Origin: an uncultured Eubacteriales bacterium
GTDB lineage: Bacteria > Bacillota > Clostridia > Christensenellales > Pumilibacteraceae
Length of the DNA stretch: 8,100 bases
NCBI GenBank assembly: GCA_900553005.1
Contig: USBU01000041.1
Span: 1 to 8,100, forward strand
Direction of reading: 5' to 3'
A model generated the notes under the pieces. The model did not search any database. It was not told the origin of the DNA and saw only the letters and a program-made list of their open reading frames with translations. Shown here piece by piece: positions 1 through 5,485 of the stretch. Position 1 is the stretch's first letter. Every line of letters begins with the position of its first letter. A program made the position numbers and the translations under genes.

Positions 1-48
1 TCTACACCTATTAAGTCGTCGGCAGCGTCAGATGTGTATAAGAGACAG
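1..48 (+). other. Untrimmed Illumina Nextera P5/i5/Read-1 adapter (artefact)
   Basis: Not biological sequence. Positions 1-7 (TCTACAC) are the end of the Illumina P5 oligo. Positions 8-15 (CTATTAAG) are an 8-base i5 index that matches my memory of Nextera XT index S518. Positions 16-29 (TCGTCGGCAGCGTC) and 30-48 (AGATGTGTATAAGAGACAG) are the Nextera Read-1 adapter and the 19-bp Tn5 mosaic end. Genomic sequence starts at 49. Anything to the left of the aminotransferase beyond 49 is lost. Confidence 0.98.
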
Positions 49-111
49 ATTTACTATAATATAAACGGCGCTATGAGCATATACGTATCAAGGGGCAAAA
101 ATGGAACTTAA
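49..111 (+). other. Possible 3' end of an unrecognised upstream gene
   Basis: From the first genomic base, one frame stays open for 20 codons and stops with TAA at 109-111, overlapping the aminotransferase start by 11 nt in another frame. Its C-terminal residues would be IYYNINGAMSIYVSRGKNGT. I do not recognise them: they do not look like the ends of ArgB, ArgJ, ArgC or ArgF, the usual neighbours of argD. An overlap of this kind would fit an operon, but 20 open codons in one of three frames is likely by chance. A TATAAT box at 55-60 argues instead that this is a promoter region. The contig end leaves the choice open. Confidence 0.2.
55..60 (+). promoter_or_regulatory. Candidate -10 box for the aminotransferase gene
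   Basis: TATAAT is a perfect -10 hexamer about 40 nt before the ATG at 101, and would give a leader of roughly 33 nt. Its -35 element would fall at about 32-37, inside the sequencing adapter, so the real -35 is missing and the promoter cannot be verified. The region is AT-rich, so a chance match is possible. Confidence 0.3.
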
Positions 112-1294
112 AAAAATCAAAGAGCTGTCGAACAAAAATTATATGAACGTGTTTCATCGGCAGAATATTTGCTTTGTCCGCGGCGACAAAAACAAGCTGT
201 ACGACACGACGGGCAAGGAATATACAGATTTCGTATCCGGAATAGGCGTTAACTGTCTGGGCTATAACGATCCCGAACTTGTAAAGGCCATATCGGACCA
301 GGCGGCAAAACTCATTCACTCCAGTAATCTTTATTATAACGAGGAGCAGGCCGTGCTGTGCGAAAAGCTGCTTGAGGGCAGCATTTTTACAAAGATGTTT
401 TTGGCAAACAGCGGCGCGGAGGCCAACGAATGCGCCATCAAGCTGGTGCGCAAGCATTACAATAAGCGGGGACAGAACAGACCCGTCATCGTCACGGCCA
501 ACGGCTCCTTTCACGGGCGCACGCTTGCCACGCTGACCGCTACCGGACAGGAAAGCCACTATCGTATTTACGAGCCGCTTCCCTCCGGATTCAGGCATGT
601 GCCTTACGGCGATTTAAACGCTTTGAAGGACGCGCTTACGGACGACGTCGGCGCAATCATGCTGGAGGTAATACAAAGCCGCAGCGCAATACGTCCGGCC
701 GATTACGATTACCTGGTTGGCGCATACGCGCTGTGCCGCGCCAAAGACGTATTATTCATACTCGACGAGATTCAGACTGGCATGGGCCGCACGGGAAAAA
801 TGTTCGCTTTTGAGCATCACGGACTTCAGCCGGACATAGTTACCGTCGCAAAAGGCATGGGCGGAGGACTGCCGATTTCAGCGGTGCTGGCGCGCGGAGA
901 CGTAGCCGGCTCGTTTGCGATAGGCGACCACGGCTCTACGCTTTCAGGCAATCAGCTTGCCTGCGCGGCGGCCACGGTAGTCGTAGATAAACTGAAAAAC
1001 GGACTTATAGACAGAGTCGCAGATACCGGCGACTATCTGGCGGGAAAGCTTGCTTATTTCAAAAAATATAAATTCGTAAAGGACGTCAAGGGCCTGGGAC
1101 TTCTGCAAAGCGTGGAGCTTGGCGACAATATAAACGGAAATTACGTTGCGGCACAGCTTTTAAGCGCCGGCATACTTGTAAACTGCACCAAGAAAAACGT
1201 CATACGCTTGCTTCCGCCCTACACAATCGAAAAATCCGAAATAGACGAGTTTGCCGAAAAACTGGACGATATTTTCAGTGTGACCAACGTCTGA
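101..1294 (+). CDS. argD: Class III PLP aminotransferase, acetylornithine aminotransferase-like (ArgD)
   Basis: Cytosolic fold-type I PLP enzyme of 397 aa, normal length for ArgD. ArgD transfers the amino group between N-acetylornithine and 2-oxoglutarate in arginine biosynthesis, and often also acts on succinyl-diaminopimelate. Visible family motifs, in order: NSGAEANE (103-110, PLP phosphate), FHGR (137-140; Arg140 is expected to bind the substrate carboxylate), Glu189, DEIQTG (222-227; Asp222 contacts the pyridine N), the Schiff-base lysine Lys251 in TVAKGMGGG, GDHGST (275-280) and IRLLPP (368-373; Arg369 is the gate arginine). The ATG at 101 is preceded by AAGGGG about 5 nt upstream. One oddity: the usual E-P-x-Q-G-E-G-G loop reads EVIQSRSAI (189-197), so the gate glutamate is Arg194. 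No arg neighbour is visible. The class is certain; acetylornithine as substrate is likely but not proven, and another omega-aminotransferase activity remains possible. Confidence 0.88.
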   Translation: MELKKIKELSNKNYMNVFHRQNICFVRGDKNKLYDTTGKEYTDFVSGIGVNCLGYNDPELVKAISDQAAKLIHSSNLYYNEEQAVLCEKLLEGSIFTKMFLANSGAEANECAIKLVRKHYNKRGQNRPVIVTANGSFHGRTLATLTATGQESHYRIYEPLPSGFRHVPYGDLNALKDALTDDVGAIMLEVIQSRSAIRPADYDYLVGAYALCRAKDVLFILDEIQTGMGRTGKMFAFEHHGLQPDIVTVAKGMGGGLPISAVLARGDVAGSFAIGDHGSTLSGNQLACAAATVVVDKLKNGLIDRVADTGDYLAGKLAYFKKYKFVKDVKGLGLLQSVELGDNINGNYVAAQLLSAGILVNCTKKNVIRLLPPYTIEKSEIDEFAEKLDDIFSVTNV

Positions 1295-1313
1295 ATTGAT
1301 TTATAACCCTCAT

Positions 1314-1368
1314 AAAAAACAAAAGGTCGGAGCAAGCAACGCTTCCGACCTTTAATAATATTGTTTTT
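1314..1368. terminator. Bidirectional intrinsic terminator between convergent genes
   Basis: AAAGGTCGGA (1322-1331) pairs perfectly with TCCGACCTTT (1344-1353). The stem can extend by GC/GC across one bulged T, leaving a loop of about 7 nt. For leftward transcripts the hairpin is followed by a U-rich run (complement of the A-rich 1314-1324), a good intrinsic terminator for the zinc-ribbon/LRR gene. For the rightward aminotransferase transcript the following tract, 1351-1368, is T-rich but broken by A residues, so termination may be weaker in that direction. Confidence 0.85.
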
Positions 1369-1388
1369 CAAAATTTACAGTGACGAAA

Positions 1389-2753
1389 TCAACCGATAAT
1401 CTGAAGCTTAAATCCGCCAAACAGCTTTTTAATAACTTTTATGCGCTTTGCGCCCGGCTGAATCGATACGGAATTGCCGTTTGAATCGGCAACGTAAAGC
1501 CGTTTGCCTGCGGGCGCGCTCAGCAGCGCTGTTTCTCCCGCAGCGATACCGCCGCGCAGCAGCCGCCTCTCGGACAAACCGTTCTCGCGGTTGTCCGTAT
1601 AATAAACCGAATATACACCGCGCAACGCCGAATCGAACTCGACGCTCAGTGAAACGTCCGGCTTTTTATCGCAGCCAGCCGGACGCATATTTCGCTTTAA
1701 ATCCGACGCGCCGACGATAGAATGACGTGAATCTATAAAAATCTCCGAGTCGCCCTCGACATACTTCTTTATTTCGTCAGCGGCGTTAAAAGCTCCGTAG
1801 CGTTTTAATCCCGCGGGGACGTATATCCTGTCGCACGGACACTGCGACGGTAAAGCGGAAACGGTTTCGGTAAACTCCGGCAGATAAAGCGTCTTGCATC
1901 CGCACATCAAAACGTCCATATAAAAATGCTCGGTAATAAGCGTGATTTTAACGCCGTCTATCTGCGACGGCGCGCGCAAAACATCGGTCCTGGCCCCGTC
2001 GTATCCGTAAAGCGCGGCCGAGTTTTTTCCGACGGCCACATAAAATCCCTCGGGCGTTTTTACGTCCCTGATAAAGTCGAAAACAAAAGAATAGCGCATT
2101 TTCTCTCCGCTAAGCCCGTTTTCCCTTGAATAAACGCCATGCTCCAACGCGTTTGCTCCATAGCGCTCGACAAAAGTCTCTTCCGGATATTTACAGCAAA
2201 TCAATTTATCCCTGTATCCGAATGCGTCGGGCGCAAGACTTTTTACTTCAGACGGAAAGTTAAAAATCGCATTTGTAGTATAAAAGCTTTCGTCGCCGTC
2301 GCCGCCAAGAGCGCCTTTGCCTGCTATTTCCAGACGGCTGTCATCAGCAAAAATAATCCGTTTACAATTGAACAAAGCGTAATCGTTTAATTCGGCAACC
2401 GACGCCGGAACGAAAACCTCGTCCTTGCCGGACAAAAAAATATGATTTTTTACCGAAAGAACGCCGTCCGGAATCTTAACCTTTGCTTTGCTTCCTTTAT
2501 AATCAGTAAGCTCGCCGTCCTCAACGACGAAAATCCTGTTAACCTGATCCTCAAAAACATTTACGGTACCGTTTCCGGTAATTACGGTACGGTTGTCAAC
2601 GTTATAGGTATTATTTACTACCGTATTATAATTGGAAATAGCTTTTTCGACAATAAACGGAGTGCCGCAGTGAGGACACAGCCAAGCGTCATGCTGCGGA
2701 TCGACCTCGACATTTGCGCCGCACTGGGTGCATTTAGCCGGAACCAAAGACAT
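1389..2753 (-). CDS. Zinc-ribbon protein with BspA-like leucine-rich-repeat region, function unknown
   Basis: 454-aa protein of unknown function. Residues 8-29 form a zinc ribbon: Cys8, Cys11, Cys26 and Cys29 in two CxxCG/CxxCG knuckles (CTQCGA and CPHCGTPF). An Asn-rich polar stretch follows (about 41-65). Residues 90-200 and 265-320 contain short beta/turn units of the IP..V..L...AF..C type, resembling degenerate BspA/LRR_5 repeats. Residues 365-440 look all-beta, and the tail is basic and hydrophobic (KKLFGGFKLQIIG). There is no signal peptide or membrane segment, so it is probably cytosolic. I recall Firmicutes proteins with a similar zinc ribbon plus Asn-rich linker, mostly annotated only as zinc-ribbon domain proteins. 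The start at 2753 is chosen because AGGAGGG lies 7 nt upstream and the ribbon begins immediately. A 68-residue longer in-frame start exists but would lie inside the nucleotidase gene. Last gene of the transketolase operon, 19 nt after the nucleotidase stop. Confidence 0.8.
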   Translation of the reverse strand: MSLVPAKCTQCGANVEVDPQHDAWLCPHCGTPFIVEKAISNYNTVVNNTYNVDNRTVITGNGTVNVFEDQVNRIFVVEDGELTDYKGSKAKVKIPDGVLSVKNHIFLSGKDEVFVPASVAELNDYALFNCKRIIFADDSRLEIAGKGALGGDGDESFYTTNAIFNFPSEVKSLAPDAFGYRDKLICCKYPEETFVERYGANALEHGVYSRENGLSGEKMRYSFVFDFIRDVKTPEGFYVAVGKNSAALYGYDGARTDVLRAPSQIDGVKITLITEHFYMDVLMCGCKTLYLPEFTETVSALPSQCPCDRIYVPAGLKRYGAFNAADEIKKYVEGDSEIFIDSRHSIVGASDLKRNMRPAGCDKKPDVSLSVEFDSALRGVYSVYYTDNRENGLSERRLLRGGIAAGETALLSAPAGKRLYVADSNGNSVSIQPGAKRIKVIKKLFGGFKLQIIG

Positions 2754-2760
2754 AATTATT

Positions 2761-2767
2761 CCCTCCT
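2761..2767 (-). promoter_or_regulatory. Strong Shine-Dalgarno site deciding the start of the zinc-ribbon gene
   Basis: On the minus strand AGGAGGG sits 7 nt before the ATG at 2753-2751. It lies in the 19-nt gap after the nucleotidase stop codon, so this gene is translated from its own site. It rules out the longer in-frame start at 2957. Confidence 0.85.
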
Positions 2768-2772
2768 GAATT

Positions 2773-3348
2773 TTATTCCGCCAGGCCGTCGAGAGTAAGC
2801 TTATACGCTTCCACAAACGAATCCATGAAATAATCGACGGCAGAAGAATTGAAACCGCGCAGTTCTCTTTCCGTCGAGCGCAAGGCTTCGGAAAACTCCG
2901 AATTGTTGCATGTGGTCTCCTCAACGCACTTGATATAGGCGGTAAGCTTGTCCGCATATTTGACTATGCGTTTTTCCTCTTCGGACGGCTGAACGAGAGA
3001 CGCGAAATCCTCGTACAGCTCCTTTGGCAGCGTAGACAATATGCGCTTTTCGGCTATACGCTCTACCTTTTTATATGCGGAATTGATTTCCGGACTGAAA
3101 TACTTTATCGGCGTGGGCATATCGCCCGTGATGACCTCGCCCGTTTCGTGATACGCCCCTATCATGCCGATGCGGCAGACGTCGTGCCGGCCGCCGAAAA
3201 ACTTATTTTCGATCACTGCCAGAGCATGCGCCACCCAGGCGACCTGGAGGCTGTGCTCGGCCACGTTCTCTTTTATCGTTGAACGCATCAGCCCCCAACG
3301 GTCGATATATTTCATTCTGGAAAGAAAAGCGAAAAAACGCGAGCTCAA
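2773..3348 (-). CDS. yfbR: YfbR-like HD-domain 5'-deoxynucleotidase
   Basis: 191-aa cytosolic metal-dependent phosphohydrolase. It is close to E. coli YfbR along its whole length as I remember that sequence (FFAxLSRxK start, RW..MR, ENV.EHSLQVA.VAHALA, GD.PTP.KYF, VK.AD.L.AY.KC.EE). YfbR removes the 5' phosphate from deoxynucleoside monophosphates. Expected metal ligands His32, His67 and Asp133 are present, as are Glu71, Asp76, Arg17 and Trp18; the last two bind substrate and favour deoxyribose in E. coli. The diagnostic HD pair is changed to His67-Glu68 (codons CAC GAA). The start is TTG at 3348: AAGGAGAT lies 8 nt upstream, and the conserved N-terminal motif precedes the first ATG (residue 12). 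It sits 30 nt after the transketolase stop with no terminator between, so it is probably cotranscribed. Transketolase makes pentose phosphates and this enzyme degrades dNMPs, a loose nucleotide-metabolism link. Confidence 0.88.
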   Translation of the reverse strand: MSSRFFAFLSRMKYIDRWGLMRSTIKENVAEHSLQVAWVAHALAVIENKFFGGRHDVCRIGMIGAYHETGEVITGDMPTPIKYFSPEINSAYKKVERIAEKRILSTLPKELYEDFASLVQPSEEEKRIVKYADKLTAYIKCVEETTCNNSEFSEALRSTERELRGFNSSAVDYFMDSFVEAYKLTLDGLAE

Positions 3349-3356
3349 TTTTACCG

Positions 3357-3364
3357 ATCTCCTT
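3357..3364 (-). promoter_or_regulatory. Shine-Dalgarno site supporting a TTG start
   Basis: On the minus strand AAGGAGAT, a near-perfect match to the 16S tail complement, ends 8 nt before the TTG at 3348-3346. It supports the TTG as the real start of the nucleotidase and makes the internal ATG (residue 12) unlikely. Confidence 0.75.
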
Positions 3365-3378
3365 GAATTCCGATGACT

Positions 3379-5352
3379 TTATTTCAATACCGATTTTGCG
3401 GCGGCGGCAACCCCGTCAGCCGTAAACCCGAAATGCTTCATAAGCGCGTCCGCAGGGCCCGAAACGCCGAAGGTATCCATACTTACCGTCTTTCCGTCAA
3501 GACCTACGTACTTATACCAGGTAGCTCCGCAGCCCGCCTCGACCGCCACCCTGACGCGCACGCCGGAGGGCAGAACGGACTCCCGATAACTTTCGGACTG
3601 CTCGTCGAACAGCTCGCAGCACGGCATCGACACAACGCGGGCTTTTATACCCTCCCGCTCAAGCTGAGCCTTTGCTTCAAGAGATATGCCGACCTCGCTT
3701 CCGGTGGCGATAATTATGACGTCGGGAGTGCCCGCGCAATCCTCGGCTATATAACCGCCCTTAAGCGCGTCTCTGCCGCTGGCGGAAAGCTGAACCAGAT
3801 TCTGACGGGAAAGCACTATTGCCGTAGGACATTTGGCGGTAAGCGCGCTTACGTAAGCGGCCGCCGTTTCGCGCTGGTCAGCCGGACGGAATACGCGCAT
3901 ATCCGGCATGGAGCGCAGCGCGGCAAGCTGCTCTACGGGCTGATGCGTCGGGCCGTCCTCGCCGACGCCGATACTGTCGTGCGTCAGAATATACATTACG
4001 GGAAGCTTCATGATGGCGCTCATACGCATGGCGTTTTTCATATAATCGGAAAATACGAAGAACGTCGAGCAATATGTCTGCAAGCCGCCGTGCAGCTGCA
4101 TTCCGTTGCAGATCGCGCTCATTGCGTGCTCGCGTATGCCGAAATGAAGATTGCGCCCCGCGCGGTTGGAAGCCGAATAATCGCCCTCTCCCTTAAGATA
4201 GGTTTTTGTCGACGGCGCAAGATCCGCCGCTCCCCCGACGATATAAGGAATTTTAGCGGCAAGCTTGTTGAGAACTGCGCCGCCGGAATTACGCGTAGCG
4301 TCAGCCTTTTCGGCGCGCGCCCACAGGCTTTCGTCGTGTATCAGATCGGGAAGCTCGCGCTTTATCGCGCTTTCAAACAGCTTATAATCCTCGGGATACT
4401 TTTCCTTATACGCCTTTAAGAGGCGCTTCCATTTCTTCTCGTAGCCGGAAAAACGCCTTTTCATGGATCCGATATGAGCGTACACCTCGTCCGGCACGGT
4501 AAACGGCGGATAATCGTAGCCGAGATTTTTCTTCATTTCCTCGGTAACGGCCGCGCCTAAAGGCGCTCCGTGGCTGTCTGCGCTGCCCGCTTTGGCCGAG
4601 CCGTGGCCGATAACGGTATTGATAATGATGAGCGAGGGCTTGCCCGTCTCCTTTTTGGCGCGCTTGATAGCTTTGTTGATCGCGTCGATATCCTCGCCGT
4701 CCGTAACCTTGATTACCTGCCAGCCCTGCGCCTCATGCCGCTTGCCGACGTTTTCGGTAAACGCGCTGTCGGTATCTCCCTCGATGGTAATATGATTGCT
4801 GTCGTAAAGAACAATCAGCTTGCCAAGCTTCCAGGTGCCCGCAAGGGACGCGGCCTCGCTTTCGATACCCTCCATCATACAGCCGTCGCCGCAAAGCGCA
4901 TAAGTATAATGATCTATAAGCTTTATATCGTCCTTATTAAAACGCTCCGCAAGCATGGTTTCGGCCACTGCAAAGCCCACTGCGTTGGCAATACCCTGTC
5001 CAAGAGGTCCGGTAGAGGTTTCTACCCCGGGCGTATGACCGTATTCCGGATGACCGGGCGTTTTGGAACCGAACTGGCGGAAATTTTTTATATCCTCTAT
5101 CGTCACCCCGTACCCGAAAAGGTGCAGAAGCGAGTACATGAGCATTGAACCGTGGCCCGCGCTTAAAATAAATCGGTCACGGTTGAAAAACCAGGGGTTT
5201 TTGGGATTATGGCAAAGGTTGTTTGCAAAAAGCGTGTAACCTATTGCAGCGCAGCCAAGCGGCAGCCCCGGATGACCGCTGTTTGCCTTGTCGATAGCCT
5301 CGGCGGAAAGCACGCGTATCGAGTTGACCGTCAACTGTTGAATTTCATTCAT
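3379..5352 (-). CDS. tkt: Transketolase
   Basis: Complete 657-aa thiamine-diphosphate enzyme of the non-oxidative pentose phosphate pathway. It moves two-carbon ketol units between xylulose-5-P or fructose-6-P and aldose phosphates. Visible features: the early SGHPG motif with His27; GHGSMLMYS with His67; the TPGHPEYG segment with His101; the ThDP/metal motif from CGDG (154-157) to Asn186; His261 in the HGAPLG segment; the phosphate-binding R354-NS segment; catalytic Glu408 in FGIREHAM; and HDS plus GEDGPTHQP with His470. Length and domain order (PP, Pyr, C-terminal) are normal and no key residue is missing. The ATG at 5352 has AAGGAG 9 nt upstream and starts with the typical MNEIQQLTVNSIRVL. 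It appears to be first in an operon with the deoxynucleotidase and the zinc-ribbon protein. The 60 nt upstream are AT-rich, but I see no well-spaced -35/-10 pair. Confidence 0.97.
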   Translation of the reverse strand: MNEIQQLTVNSIRVLSAEAIDKANSGHPGLPLGCAAIGYTLFANNLCHNPKNPWFFNRDRFILSAGHGSMLMYSLLHLFGYGVTIEDIKNFRQFGSKTPGHPEYGHTPGVETSTGPLGQGIANAVGFAVAETMLAERFNKDDIKLIDHYTYALCGDGCMMEGIESEAASLAGTWKLGKLIVLYDSNHITIEGDTDSAFTENVGKRHEAQGWQVIKVTDGEDIDAINKAIKRAKKETGKPSLIIINTVIGHGSAKAGSADSHGAPLGAAVTEEMKKNLGYDYPPFTVPDEVYAHIGSMKRRFSGYEKKWKRLLKAYKEKYPEDYKLFESAIKRELPDLIHDESLWARAEKADATRNSGGAVLNKLAAKIPYIVGGAADLAPSTKTYLKGEGDYSASNRAGRNLHFGIREHAMSAICNGMQLHGGLQTYCSTFFVFSDYMKNAMRMSAIMKLPVMYILTHDSIGVGEDGPTHQPVEQLAALRSMPDMRVFRPADQRETAAAYVSALTAKCPTAIVLSRQNLVQLSASGRDALKGGYIAEDCAGTPDVIIIATGSEVGISLEAKAQLEREGIKARVVSMPCCELFDEQSESYRESVLPSGVRVRVAVEAGCGATWYKYVGLDGKTVSMDTFGVSGPADALMKHFGFTADGVAAAAKSVLK

Positions 5353-5411
5353 TTTATATAACTCCTTGATATTATTTTTTTCGCAAACGTCAGTTTTTAA
5401 GCCGTCCCTTT

Positions 5412-5451
5412 AAAAAAACCGAACTCCATTAAGCATGAAATCCGGTTTTTT
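5412..5451 (-). terminator. Intrinsic terminator after the lipoprotein gene
   Basis: Read on the minus strand, AACCGGATTTCA pairs with TGGAGTTCGGTT (12 pairs, including three G-U) around a 7-nt loop and is followed by seven T residues (complement of 5412-5418). It starts about 35 nt after the lipoprotein stop codon and separates that gene from transketolase. Because the stem is flanked by A and T runs on both sides, it may also stop stray rightward transcription. Confidence 0.85.
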
Positions 5452-5485
5452 AACTCTTTCGACTTATAAAAAATCTCCTTTACTT

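Noticed and set aside
30..48. Tn5-like 19-bp end as evidence of a natural transposon, paired with the inverted copy at 8051-8069
   Set aside because: The two inverted mosaic ends look like transposon termini, but they are continuous with Illumina primer and index sequence and enclose ordinary chromosomal genes without a transposase. They come from library preparation.
71..598. 175-codon open frame antisense to the aminotransferase
   Set aside because: The plus strand encodes a clear class III aminotransferase, and the antisense frame has no domain or ribosome binding site.
2754..2957. 68-residue N-terminal extension of the zinc-ribbon protein
   Set aside because: It lies almost wholly within the nucleotidase coding sequence in another frame, and the strong ribosome binding site at 2761-2767 marks the start at 2753.
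3373..4419. 348-codon open frame on the plus strand antisense to transketolase
   Set aside because: The opposite strand is an unambiguous transketolase with all catalytic motifs. The antisense product has no recognisable domain.
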